NCBI GenBank assembly: GCA_023100825.1
Contig: CP095846.1
Span: 496,001-560,000 of the forward strand
Length of the DNA stretch: 64,000 bases
Direction of reading: 5' to 3'
Source: Nocardioidaceae bacterium SCSIO 66511
Lineage (GTDB): Bacteria > Actinomycetota > Actinomycetes > Propionibacteriales > Nocardioidaceae
The position numbers and the translations under genes are program-made. The notes under the pieces were generated by a model. That model made no database searches and was not told the DNA's origin. It was given only the letters and a program-made list of their open reading frames with translations. Shown here piece after piece: positions 55,209 through 63,618 of the stretch (positions within the stretch are counted from its first letter, which is position 1; each line of letters begins with the position of its first letter).

Positions 55209-56036
55209 ATGCGCAGGAAGGCTAGAGGTTTGACAGACGCGAACCGTGATCGACTGTATCGAGAGACGCTTCTTGCGCCCCTTCGCACGTCGGCTGCTTA
55301 CCTGCCGAAGATGGGGGGTGGCGACGAGGTCGACCTTCCCGGGTTCACGGACCTCTATGGCGCTGACCCGCTGTACCACTGGATGGGCCTTGACTCACCC
55401 CTGATGTTCGCGGCTCACAAGGCTGCTGGTGGTATGACTTCCGTCTACCGGCAACTCGGCATCGGGTGTGAGCGGCTGTTCCGGCAGGTACTAAGGGATG
55501 AGCTGCACCTGTCCGAAGAGCAAGTGAAGTGGTCGTATCAGGTGCTCCCTGACAGCGAGGATGAGACCAAGAAGGCACGTACTCTGTCTCTCGATGGCCG
55601 GGTGGAGCTGAGCGACGTAAGGGATGACGCTGCGAGCGAGCGGGTTGAGGCATGGATCGAGCAGCAGCAGCGGGCTCTTGCGATAACTGTGCCCTTGAAA
55701 GGTGCTGTGTTCGAGGTTCGGCAAGGTTACAAGAGTGCAGACTCCAAGCGGCAAAACGCAGATCTGGCAAACGCGGCGCAGGCGCTCGGCCATGGATACT
55801 TGCCAGTGCTGACGATCATGAGTACCCAGATCAACAACGTCGTTCGCGCGCGTTACCTGACTGGAAACTGGAGCGTGCTTCTGGGCACTGTTGGCGCTGG
55901 CGATCCGCTCCACAGCACGTTTGACTTTGTAGCCAAGGTGATCGGATTCGACCTCGCGGCCTTTTTTGAGCGAAGCACAGATGACCTGCGGGCTGGCCTT
56001 GAAGATGTCCTGCGGCACCTCTTGGAGGCAAAGTGA
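55209..56036 (+). CDS. Candidate restriction endonuclease
   Basis: A 275-residue protein of lower GC than the host genes. A possible PD-(D/E)xK-like centre is GAVFEVRQGYKSADSKRQNAD near residues 165-185 (E-x-R ... K), followed by a helix. No known name can be given. Its stop overlaps the start of a DNA methyltransferase (GTGA), which is the main reason to read the two as restriction and modification genes. The start GAC-rich ATG at 55209 follows AGGAAGG-like bases (cgcaggaaggc) only after itself, so a start at the TTG near 55230 is also possible. Confidence 0.6.
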   Translation: MRRKARGLTDANRDRLYRETLLAPLRTSAAYLPKMGGGDEVDLPGFTDLYGADPLYHWMGLDSPLMFAAHKAAGGMTSVYRQLGIGCERLFRQVLRDELHLSEEQVKWSYQVLPDSEDETKKARTLSLDGRVELSDVRDDAASERVEAWIEQQQRALAITVPLKGAVFEVRQGYKSADSKRQNADLANAAQALGHGYLPVLTIMSTQINNVVRARYLTGNWSVLLGTVGAGDPLHSTFDFVAKVIGFDLAAFFERSTDDLRAGLEDVLRHLLEAK

Positions 56037-57277
56037 CGGAAGCGATCGACCGTGCGATGCACGGGCGCAACGAACATATGACGTTCCGCGCCAACATGGG
56101 AGTCGGTCGCCATGGGTGGCTTCGTCTTACCCCTGCGTACGGGGTACGGCTTGTCCGTGATCGCATATCTCAGATGCCGAGCGGCAGTGTGATCACGGAT
56201 CCGTTCTCAGGTACCGGCACAACACCCCTTGCGGCAGCTGAACTCGGACACGTTGGTCAGTCGGTAGATATAAATCCGTTCCTCGTATGGCTCGGCAACG
56301 TGAAGGCTACGAACTATACGGAGGATGTGCTCCTTGCCGTCTCGGAAGCTGCGAAGTCCATCGTCGACGCAGCTCGTACCCATAAAGAGGGCAGTGACCT
56401 ATGGCAGCCCAGGCTCTTCAAGATCGAGAAGTGGTGGAGTGCAGGTGCGCTCCACGCGCTTAAAGCACTGCGCTACGAGCTCGACCTGTTCGAGGGACAG
56501 GTCCGAGATCTCCTCGAGATCGGTTTCTGTCGATCGTTGATCTCGTGCTCGAACGCTGCATTCAACCACCAGTCGATGTCATTCAAGGCTGAATCAGGCG
56601 ATGATGTGCTCTTCGACATGAACGACGCCGAGCGCGCTCTTGAGGCGTACGGTACTGAGATGGCCTCCGTAATCGAGTCTGGCCGGTTCGATCTTGCCGG
56701 GTCAGCAACGGTTGCACTCGGCGACTCGCGGACAGTGTTGAAGACACTAGCCCCGGCTGATCTTGTCCTAACATCTCCGCCGTACGTCAATCGCATGAGT
56801 TACATTCGCGAGCTTCGCCCATACATGTACTGGATGCGTTACCTCGACGAGGCAAGCGATGCCGGGGACCTCGACTGGCAAACGATCGGGGGAACTTGGG
56901 GGACGGCTACGAGCAAGTTGAACTCCTGGACTGCGGAGGTTGAGACCCCCATCGATGAGGCGATGAAAGGCGTGTGTGAAAACATTTCGACGGATGGCGG
57001 CAAGAACGGTCCGTTGCTAGCGACCTACGTACACAAGTACCACCACGATATGTGGCTGCACTTCCAAGGCATCGCCGAGCACCTGAAGCCGGGTGGCCGA
57101 GTGTCTTACATCATCGGCAACTCGACGTTCTACAAGCATGAGGTTCCTGCGCACGAGTGGTATGCCGAGATGCTCCGTGCACTTGGCTTCACAGACGTGC
57201 GTGTCGAGACGATCCGAAAGCGGAACTCCAACAAGGCTCTCTTCGAGTACGACGTGACTGGTACAAAGCCTAAATGA
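56033..57277 (+). CDS. DNA (N4-cytosine or N6-adenine) methyltransferase
   Basis: A 414-residue enzyme from GTG 56033. Motif I, DPFSGTGTTPLAAAELG, is near residue 60 and motif IV, TSPPYVNRMSYIRELRPYMYW, near residue 245. The SPPY form is most usual in N4-cytosine enzymes. Motif I before IV is the reverse of the common beta class, so the protein is permuted or belongs to another class. The region between (residues 100-235) may hold the target recognition part. It overlaps the genes on both sides by four bases (GTGA at 56033, ATGA at 57274): one operon. Confidence 0.85.
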   Translation: MTEAIDRAMHGRNEHMTFRANMGVGRHGWLRLTPAYGVRLVRDRISQMPSGSVITDPFSGTGTTPLAAAELGHVGQSVDINPFLVWLGNVKATNYTEDVLLAVSEAAKSIVDAARTHKEGSDLWQPRLFKIEKWWSAGALHALKALRYELDLFEGQVRDLLEIGFCRSLISCSNAAFNHQSMSFKAESGDDVLFDMNDAERALEAYGTEMASVIESGRFDLAGSATVALGDSRTVLKTLAPADLVLTSPPYVNRMSYIRELRPYMYWMRYLDEASDAGDLDWQTIGGTWGTATSKLNSWTAEVETPIDEAMKGVCENISTDGGKNGPLLATYVHKYHHDMWLHFQGIAEHLKPGGRVSYIIGNSTFYKHEVPAHEWYAEMLRALGFTDVRVETIRKRNSNKALFEYDVTGTKPK

Positions 57278-57558
57278 CAGTCATCCGCGAGAACCCCAGG
57301 TCAGGCGTCCAGTTAGTCCAGCGTGACGACGGTAAGTACGTGGTGACCGCTGGCGACGATGTCGTCGTTGAAACGGCGGTTCAATCTCTGGCGGAGTTGA
57401 CCTACGCGGAGGCTGTCGAAGAGCGTGATCCCGCCAAGGAACACCGTGCACGCGAACGAGCTCACTATGACATGCAGGCGATGCGCTCAGAGTCCTTCGC
57501 TCGACGCGCGGCAAACGCGCGGAAGAGCGGTGGTATCGGGGGGCGAGGCGGCGTCTAG
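57274..57558 (+). CDS. Small protein coupled to the methyltransferase
   Basis: A 94-residue protein (MTVIRENPRSGVQLVQRDDGKYVV) with a beta-rich first half and a charged helical second half (EERDPAKEHRARERAHYDMQAM). The ATG overlaps the methyltransferase stop. It may be a third part of the modification system. Its 3' end overlaps the converging rep gene by 72 bp. Function unknown. Confidence 0.65.
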   Translation: MTVIRENPRSGVQLVQRDDGKYVVTAGDDVVVETAVQSLAELTYAEAVEERDPAKEHRARERAHYDMQAMRSESFARRAANARKSGGIGGRGGV

Positions 57559-59070
57559 GGCTCTGTCAAGGCGTGACGAGTTTCTCGCTCCGATCGCGCC
57601 AAGCCCGGCCGGTGTGATCGTGTATTCGATCCCGCGGTTGTCGAGCCAGGCGATAGCGCCGCGTACGCCGTGCTCGGCGGCTTCGAGCAGGTCGACTTGT
57701 TCGTTTCGCACGGTCCGCCAGGCGTCGGAGTCGAGCAGCAGTACGTCGGCGTCGCCGCCTTGTTCGTCGGCGGCGATCTCTTCATCGGTGCGTTCCTCGA
57801 CCGCAAGCCCGGCCATTTCGCGGAGCCCTTCGGACCAGGTGAGTTGCTTGCGGCCGCGCGAGACTTCCTCGAACTCATGCCACCGATCGAGGGCGTCCGC
57901 GTCGGCGTGCTCGACCGCATCGGCCAGCAGTTCGAAGGGTGTCCGTGAGTCCTTGCGGCCGGTCTTGGCGTGGCCGTGCGTGGCCTCTAGCGCGAGTTGC
58001 TTCGCGAGGTACGCGGCGAGCCACGTCTCGGCGTCGGCGGCGGTGCGGGTGTGGACGCCGCCCTTGCCGTCTTCCTCGCCCTGGAACTGTCGGGCTACGT
58101 CGAAGCCGCGGCGGCCAAGCGCACGCGACCACGGCCCGTACATCAGGTCGCCGAGAACACGTACAACGTCGGGGGAGACCTGTCCGCGTAGGACCATCAC
58201 GACGTGCAGGTGCACGTGCCAGCCGTTGCGGCCATAGGTCACCTCGAGCGCTCGAGCGAACCCGACCACGCCGAACCGCTCGACCAGTCCGATCGTGCGT
58301 TCGGCTCGCGGGCGAGGTCGCGAGCCCTTCCAGTCGTTTGCCCAGTCGCCTTCCCACTTGCACAGGCGCTTGTCGTGCGCCGCGACGCTTTCGCCTGCCC
58401 ACGCCTTCCCGGAGGTCACCGACGACCACGCAGCCGTCAGCGCATCCCAGCACTCGCGGAGACTGTGCCCCTTGTTGTGCCGCATCGTGAACGTCGCCAT
58501 AGCCGCCGTATGGCCTTCGCGGGTCGCCCACGCGAGGACGTGCCCGAGGTCGCCCGCACGTTCGGCCGCGATCTTCGCCGCACACACCGGACACGCCCAC
58601 GGCGACCCACACGTAGCGAGACCGGAGAACCCCGCACGACCACCGGAAGCAGGGCCGGGTGCGCGTACGCCGATCTGCTCGACACGTGCCACACGGCCAC
58701 AGGCACGGACACGTTCCAGCGACGACTCGCGCCACAGTGTGTTCCGCAGTCCGTAGCGACGACGCCGAGCCTGCGCCGACCGCTCGCGGTCATCTTGTGA
58801 AGACTTATCCGCGTTGTTCCCAAGGGCCCGGCCAGAGGCCGGGCCGCGTCCACCGTCTGACGGCTTCGGCCCGGCCGCGCGGGCAGGCGCGGCCGGGCAT
58901 GCGGACCTTCGGCCCGTTCCGGGCCGCGCCTGCCCGCGCTGGGCCTTCGCCGTCGCGGTGGACGCCGTACTGCCAATGGCCCGGCCGGGTCCCGTACGGT
59001 CGTCACCAATGACCGGAAGGCCGGGCGTGCGTTTGTCGAGACTACGAGGAACATCTGAGCGACGAGCCAT
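57487..59070 (-). CDS. HUH replication initiator, RepSA-like
   Basis: A 527-residue rolling-circle initiator. CGSPWACPVCAAKIAAERA is a zinc-like pair, GWHVHLHVVMVL the HUH metal site and WLAAYLAKQLAL a likely catalytic Tyr/Lys helix. RepSA proteins let pSAM2-type elements replicate after excision. The first 100 residues are low-complexity (A/R/G/P) and cover several GC palindromes, so the true start may be later than the ATG at 59070. It converges on the small gene beside the methyltransferase. Confidence 0.85.
   Translation of the reverse strand: MARRSDVPRSLDKRTPGLPVIGDDRTGPGRAIGSTASTATAKAQRGQARPGTGRRSACPAAPARAAGPKPSDGGRGPASGRALGNNADKSSQDDRERSAQARRRRYGLRNTLWRESSLERVRACGRVARVEQIGVRAPGPASGGRAGFSGLATCGSPWACPVCAAKIAAERAGDLGHVLAWATREGHTAAMATFTMRHNKGHSLRECWDALTAAWSSVTSGKAWAGESVAAHDKRLCKWEGDWANDWKGSRPRPRAERTIGLVERFGVVGFARALEVTYGRNGWHVHLHVVMVLRGQVSPDVVRVLGDLMYGPWSRALGRRGFDVARQFQGEEDGKGGVHTRTAADAETWLAAYLAKQLALEATHGHAKTGRKDSRTPFELLADAVEHADADALDRWHEFEEVSRGRKQLTWSEGLREMAGLAVEERTDEEIAADEQGGDADVLLLDSDAWRTVRNEQVDLLEAAEHGVRGAIAWLDNRGIEYTITPAGLGAIGARNSSRLDRALDAASPPDTTALPRVCRASSEGL
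58825..58898. other. GC palindromes, possible replication origin of the element
   Basis: Two perfect hairpins: 9-bp arms 58825-58833 and 58837-58845 with AGA loop, and 12-bp arms 58869-58880 and 58887-58898 with a 6-base loop. They lie at the 5' end of the HUH initiator gene, where rolling-circle double-strand origins often occur. No nick-site sequence is established. Confidence 0.4.
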
Positions 59071-59183
59071 GCTTGCCGCGCACGTGCCCCTGGCGTGCCC
59101 GCGTGACGAAAATCAGAGCATTAGCGACCGCCATTGCCGCCTACGCAACGGGTGAAACCACCGCTACGTATGCGCCAGGCCCG

Positions 59184-59229
59184 CTCGTAATGAGAAGGTC
59201 GTCGGTTCGATTCCGACAGGCGGCTCCAC
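59184..59229 (+). repeat. attR (46-bp core), tRNA-Thr 3' fragment
   Basis: An exact copy of 50018-50063. The tRNA 5' half is absent, so this is not a second tRNA gene. Similarity goes on to about 59264, including the terminator stem without its T tract. Right of it is chromosomal DNA. Confidence 0.92.
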
Positions 59230-59267
59230 CTGCCATTCCCCGCGTTGGCCCAGGTCAGCCGGGGCAC

Positions 59268-59630
59268 CTATCGGTGGTGCGGCTCCCCTGATACTTCGTG
59301 GTCGGCGTGGTTGATTGCCTCGCGGACGAGCCGGGTGAGGTGGCCGCCACGCAGGCTGTAGATCATGCGGCGACCTTGCCGGTTGGCCTCGATGAGTCCG
59401 CTGTGGCGCAGTTTCGCGAGATGTTGACTCACGGAGGTCCGGCTCGTCGTGACCTGCTCGGCCAAGGTCGTGACGTCGGCCGAGTCGTACGTCAGCATCC
59501 ACAGGATGTGTAGCCGCGTCGGGTCGGCCAGTTGCGCGAAAACCTCGGCGGCCAACGCGAGTTGGTCCGGCGATGGCGGCCTGTCGTGCTGCCAGCTGAC
59601 ACCGTCGATACCGGCCTCGGGTTTGGGCAT
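59268..59630 (-). CDS. ArsR-family winged-helix regulator
   Basis: A 120-residue repressor: LALAAEVFAQLADPTRLHILWML, TTLAEQVTTSRTSVSQHLAKLRHSGLIEANRQGRRMIYSL. The recognition helix is SVSQHLAKL. The CxC-type arsenic site is missing, so the signal is not arsenite by the usual cysteines; the C-terminal H/D residues (HADHE) might bind a metal. It lies 5 bp after the MFS gene in one operon, and probably binds the inverted repeat at 60910-60931. Confidence 0.88.
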   Translation of the reverse strand: MPKPEAGIDGVSWQHDRPPSPDQLALAAEVFAQLADPTRLHILWMLTYDSADVTTLAEQVTTSRTSVSQHLAKLRHSGLIEANRQGRRMIYSLRGGHLTRLVREAINHADHEVSGEPHHR

Positions 59631-59635
59631 GCCGA

Positions 59636-60889
59636 CTATTGTGCCGTGCCTGTTGGGGTCGTGGTCGGCTCGTCAACTCGTGACCATGTCGGCCATACCC
59701 GCATCGCAGCAACTCCAGCACCGGTGGAGATGGCAGCGAGAACGGCCGATGCCCACGCGAGACCGGCCCAGCTCCCGACCCATCCGGCGATCGGATAGGT
59801 CACCAGGTAGCAGGCGTGGGAGAGCGAGAACTGCGCGGCAAAGATCGCGGGTCGATCCTGCTCGTCGCTGTGGCGACGCAGCAGCCGCGCCGACGGCGTG
59901 AGGATCATCGACGTTGCCGCACCGAGCAGGCACCACAGGACCAGAAGCGCCACCCACGTGAGGGTCGCCGACAGGTCGACCCCGAGCAGAGCCGCCGACA
60001 GCGCGACGCCGACGCCGAGGGCGAGCCCGGCGGGGATCATGACGCGGCGGTCCGTCGTGCGGTCGAGCACACGCGGGAGGGCCAGCGCGACAACCATGGA
60101 GCCCGCGCCATATGCGGCGAGCGCTACCGCAACGTCGCTGGAGCCCAACCCCAATGCACTACGCACGATCACGACTGTGTTCACCAGAACGACAGCGGTG
60201 GCGCCGGCGACCGCCAGGTCGAGCGCAAGCAGCGCGCGCAGCTGCGGCGCTGCGAGGAACCGGCGCGTGCCGTAGGTGACCTTCTGCCAGAACGACGCGC
60301 CGGAGTCCGGTTCGCCGCGCGGCACGTCGAGTCTGATCGTCACCACGAGGAGCGCCGAGGCGAGGAACCCGATCAGCGTGCCGGCGAACAGGTTGCGGTA
60401 GCCGATAACGGTCAACAACGCCGCCGCCAACGCGGGACTCAACAACGACTCCAGGTCGTACGCCAGGCGCGACAGTGACAAGGCCCTGGTGTAGTCGCGC
60501 TCGGCCGGCAGCACCGACGGCATCACCGCCTGAAACGCAGGGGTGAACGCCGCGGACGCGGTCTGCAGTACGAAAATCAGGACGTATATCTGCCACACCG
60601 AATCCACGAACGGCAGACACGCCGCGACCGCAGCGCGGACCAGATCGGCACTCACCAGCAGCCCGCGGCGGGGAATGCGCTCCGCGAGTGCCGCGATCAC
60701 CGGTGACAACACGGTGTAGGCCACGATCTTGATCGTCAGCGCCGTGCCGACCACAGCACCGGCTGAGTCCGGCGCCAGATCGTACGCCAGCAGGCCGAGC
60801 GCGACGGTCAACAACCCGGTGCCGACCAACGCAACGACCTGAGCCGAGAACAGGTGTCGATACTCCCGATTCGCGAGAACGCCTCGCAT
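59636..60889 (-). CDS. MFS exporter in an ArsR operon
   Basis: A 417-residue, 12-helix MFS protein (NREYRHLFSAQVVALVGTGLLTVALGLLAYDLA; AALAERIPRRGLLVSADLVRA) of the MFS_1 family related to enterobactin exporter-like proteins. The ArsR gene follows on the same strand, and the promoter contains an ArsR-type operator, so the exporter is probably induced by a metal or drug. The substrate is unknown. Confidence 0.9.
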   Translation of the reverse strand: MRGVLANREYRHLFSAQVVALVGTGLLTVALGLLAYDLAPDSAGAVVGTALTIKIVAYTVLSPVIAALAERIPRRGLLVSADLVRAAVAACLPFVDSVWQIYVLIFVLQTASAAFTPAFQAVMPSVLPAERDYTRALSLSRLAYDLESLLSPALAAALLTVIGYRNLFAGTLIGFLASALLVVTIRLDVPRGEPDSGASFWQKVTYGTRRFLAAPQLRALLALDLAVAGATAVVLVNTVVIVRSALGLGSSDVAVALAAYGAGSMVVALALPRVLDRTTDRRVMIPAGLALGVGVALSAALLGVDLSATLTWVALLVLWCLLGAATSMILTPSARLLRRHSDEQDRPAIFAAQFSLSHACYLVTYPIAGWVGSWAGLAWASAVLAAISTGAGVAAMRVWPTWSRVDEPTTTPTGTAQ

Positions 60890-60909
60890 GATTACGCCTC
60901 CACGTCATA

Positions 60910-60931
60910 TTCATATGTGCGCAGATATGAA
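60910..60931. promoter_or_regulatory. ArsR/SmtB-type operator
   Basis: TTCATAT-8 bases-ATATGAA, a perfect 7-bp inverted repeat, 21 bp before the MFS-arsR start. AT-rich dyads with this ATAT core are typical of ArsR/SmtB regulators, and the arsR gene is in the operon. Confidence 0.75.
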
Positions 60932-61008
60932 CATAACGCGATCGAGTGTCCCCCGGCAACCGAGCGGGGCACGGTCAACTGACACGTGAACAGTCGCCGA
61001 GGCCGCCG

Positions 61009-61593
61009 TCAGGCGCGGCGTACGTACGTCACCATCACAACGCCACTCGGAGAGGTCTCGGTACTAGCGAGGTCGAACTGGCTGAGTTGGCCACGTACGC
61101 CGAACATGCGTTTGCCGGATCCAAGGATCACCGGGAATATGAGCAGCCGGTACTCATCGACGAGATCACCTGCCGCGAGCGATGCGACGAGTGTTCCTGA
61201 CCCGAGAACGAGCAGATCGCCCGATGCCTGCGACTTCAATTGGCGCACCCCGTCGCAGGTGTCGTCGTACTCGATGCGCTGAGAGTTCCGCCAGCTCAGC
61301 GTTGCCCTCCGCGACACGACGTGTTTCGGCATCCGGTTCATCGCTGCGACGGCGGGTTCGGCCTCGTCCACCGCCGACCAAGCCTCGGTGAGGATTGCGT
61401 ACGTGCGGCCACCGACCAACAAGCCACTTGCGGAGACAGTCGTGCGGCGCATGAAGTCGGCTACCGTCTCATCGCTATGTGACGTGACCCAACCGCCATC
61501 CACGAAGCCGTCATCGCGGTCCTCGTCGGCCGAGAGCGGCGACTGGATGACGCCGTCGATGCTCGTGAAGTTTGCTACCACTATCCGCGCCAT
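61009..61593 (-). CDS. RibD C-terminal / dihydrofolate reductase-like family protein
   Basis: A 194-residue protein with the RibD_C fold: MARIVVANFTSIDGVIQSP, LLVGGRTYAILTEAW, DLLVLGSGTLVASLAAGDLVDEYRLLIFPVILGSGKRMFG. Members are NADPH-binding reductases of mostly unknown substrate. A GGAGGT site precedes the ATG. It diverges from the flavoprotein gene with about 147 bp between. Confidence 0.9.
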   Translation of the reverse strand: MARIVVANFTSIDGVIQSPLSADEDRDDGFVDGGWVTSHSDETVADFMRRTTVSASGLLVGGRTYAILTEAWSAVDEAEPAVAAMNRMPKHVVSRRATLSWRNSQRIEYDDTCDGVRQLKSQASGDLLVLGSGTLVASLAAGDLVDEYRLLIFPVILGSGKRMFGVRGQLSQFDLASTETSPSGVVMVTYVRRA

Positions 61594-61740
61594 GGAGTAC
61601 CTCCGTATCTGCGTCACTGTGCAGGGTCGAGACGGATCCCGGCCGTCGAGGTCATCGCTGCGACCGGCGTACGCGCTCGGGCAACGGGCTGCGGCGAAAA
61701 CCACCGGACTGCGCTGGCGCGAGCGAGTACGTTGAAGGTC

Positions 61741-63417
61741 ATGGAATCGACCGCACCGCGACCGGCGATCATCCTGGCATCGCAGGAGTACGCCGACGAG
61801 CTCGTCGACACGTTCTGGCGGTACGAGCGCGAGTACGACCTGCGGCCGGCCAGGTCAAGTGGCGAAGTGCTCGAACTCACCGAGAAGCTGCAGGCCGATG
61901 GAGTGCCGATCGCCTTGTACGTATCGGATTCTGAACTTCCCGATGAGCATGTCCTCGGTGCGTTCGCGAAGTGGCGGATGGCGGTGCCCACCGCACGGCG
62001 AGTGATTGTCACGCCGTTCGAACGGTTCGGCCGTGACGCTCCGGGTTTGCGCCATGGCATGGCGAAGGGCAAGTACGACGCGTACCTACTGATGCCGCGC
62101 GGTCCGCGCGACGAGGAGTTCCACAACGCGATCACCGACCTGCTCTCTGACTGGGGCTCGACAGTGCCCGACCCGGAAGCGATCACGGCAAAGGTGATCG
62201 GGGCGTCGAACTCCTTGTTGACCACTCAGATCCGCGACTTCTTCGACCGGATGGGCATGCCGACCCGGCTGTACGAACCGGAGAGCGAGGTGGGACGCCG
62301 GGTACGTGACAGGTTCCCGTCCGACGTCGACTTCCCGCTGGTGTGGTCGATGATCAGAGACCCCATCGCCCCGCGGTCGGTCAGCGACGTGGCGCGGTCC
62401 ATCTACGGCGCACCCGATGAGGTAAACGTCCGCGATGTGGTCGATCTGGTCGTGATCGGCGCCGGGCCGGCGGGCCTGGCCTCCGCGGTCTACGGGGCGT
62501 CCGAAGGGTTGTCCACGGTTGTGCTCGAGACCGGAGCGGTCGGCGGGCAGGCCGGTACGAGCTCGATGATCCGCAACTACCTCGGTTTCCCCCGCGGCAT
62601 CTCCGGAATGCGGCTCGCGCAGCGCGCCCGCAACCAGGCGCTCCGGTTCGGCGCGCAGTTCTTCACCGGCTGGCCGGCGCTGGAGCTTCGCCCCGGTGCC
62701 CCGCACGTCGTACGCACCGAAGGAGGTGACATCCGAGCGCGCGCCGTGGTGATCGCGAACGGCGTCACCTACCGCAAGCTCGGGGTGAAGCCGATCGAGA
62801 CGCTGGTCGGCGCCGGCGTCAACTACGGCGCGGCGCTCACTGCGGCCCGCGACCTCGAAGATCGCGATGTCGTCGTGGTCGGCGGCGGCAACTCGGCAGG
62901 CCAGGCCGCGGTCCACCTCGCCCGTTTTGCGCGTTCGGTACGCCTGCTGGTGCGACGCGAGGGTCTCGAGGAGACGATGTCGTCGTACCTGATCGGCGAG
63001 ATCGCCTTCACCTCGCGCATCACCGTGCAGACGTGTACGCAGGTCGTCGACGGCGGCGGCGACCCGAATCTGGAATGGCTCTGCCTCGAAGACACTCGTA
63101 CGGGCGAGCGGACCAGAGTGGACGCACAGGGCCTCTTCCTGTTGCTCGGCGCCACGCCGGAATGCGACTGGATGCCCGAAGGACTCGCGCGTGACGACCA
63201 TGGCTTCGTTCTCACCGGCCGCGACGCACCGCAACACGCCTGGACCGACGGACTCCCACCGGTCGAGCTCGCGACAACAGTTCCGGGAGTCTTCGCGGTC
63301 GGTGACATCCGATCGGGCTCGATGAAGCGCGTCGCCGCCGCCAGTGGTGAGGGGGCCTCGGTGATTCCCCAGGTGCACCGCTGGCTCGCCGCCGCGCCGG
63401 ACGTCGCCACTCCCTGA
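61741..63417 (+). CDS. Thioredoxin-reductase-like FAD oxidoreductase with N-terminal receiver-like domain, CxxC absent
   Basis: A 558-residue protein from ATG 61741. Residues 1-130 resemble a receiver domain (AIILASQEYADELVDTF ... SDLL) without a clear phospho-Asp. A linker (150-235) precedes the flavin reductase: FAD site VDLVVIGAGPAGLASAVYGA, GGQAGTSSMIRNYLGFP, NADP site VVVVGGGNSAGQAA and GVFAVGDIRSG. The CxxC of thioredoxin reductase, expected in the NADP domain, is not present. Similar fusions occur in other actinobacteria; they may pass electrons to a partner other than thioredoxin. Function unknown. Confidence 0.87.
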   Translation: MESTAPRPAIILASQEYADELVDTFWRYEREYDLRPARSSGEVLELTEKLQADGVPIALYVSDSELPDEHVLGAFAKWRMAVPTARRVIVTPFERFGRDAPGLRHGMAKGKYDAYLLMPRGPRDEEFHNAITDLLSDWGSTVPDPEAITAKVIGASNSLLTTQIRDFFDRMGMPTRLYEPESEVGRRVRDRFPSDVDFPLVWSMIRDPIAPRSVSDVARSIYGAPDEVNVRDVVDLVVIGAGPAGLASAVYGASEGLSTVVLETGAVGGQAGTSSMIRNYLGFPRGISGMRLAQRARNQALRFGAQFFTGWPALELRPGAPHVVRTEGGDIRARAVVIANGVTYRKLGVKPIETLVGAGVNYGAALTAARDLEDRDVVVVGGGNSAGQAAVHLARFARSVRLLVRREGLEETMSSYLIGEIAFTSRITVQTCTQVVDGGGDPNLEWLCLEDTRTGERTRVDAQGLFLLLGATPECDWMPEGLARDDHGFVLTGRDAPQHAWTDGLPPVELATTVPGVFAVGDIRSGSMKRVAAASGEGASVIPQVHRWLAAAPDVATP

Positions 63418-63517
63418 CCGGCGGACAATGTCGCGGCCAATGCCGAGATCACGGCCCAGGTCGCCGTCCGTGCGCATTCCGCGATCGCCCGCCGAGTAAG
63501 GGAAAACTGACTCTAGC

Positions 63518-63535
63518 CCGGGAACCGATTCCCGG
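63518..63535. promoter_or_regulatory. Inverted repeat upstream of the formaldehyde dehydrogenase gene
   Basis: CCGGGAA-CCGA-TTCCCGG, a perfect 7-bp dyad, 84 bp before the start at 63619. It may be an operator or terminator; no adjacent regulator is seen. Confidence 0.45.
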
Positions 63536-63618
63536 TGCTAGCCTGGGGTCGGATCGCCACGTAGGACCTTGCTGTGCAGTCGGGTTGCACGACCCGCACC
63601 GTCGCAGGAGGAGCAATC

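Larger units (their letters stand above)
50018..59229. mobile_element. Integrative element in tRNA-Thr (AICE-like), about 9.2 kb
   Basis: The left copy of a 46-bp identical repeat is in the tRNA 3' end (50018-50063) and the right copy is at 59184-59229. Gene content from left: tyrosine integrase, excisionase-like HTH, FtsK/TraB-like translocase, two Cys-rich proteins and a zinc-ribbon-like protein, a conserved element protein, HTH-NUDIX protein, candidate restriction-modification genes and an HUH replication initiator. This is the module set of actinomycete integrative and conjugative elements such as pSAM2 (int-xis-rep-tra). It seems complete, with all att and gene modules intact. Confidence 0.9.

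Noticed and set aside
59184-59229. A second tRNA-Thr gene
   Set aside because: Only the 3' half exists; it is the right att copy of the integrated element.
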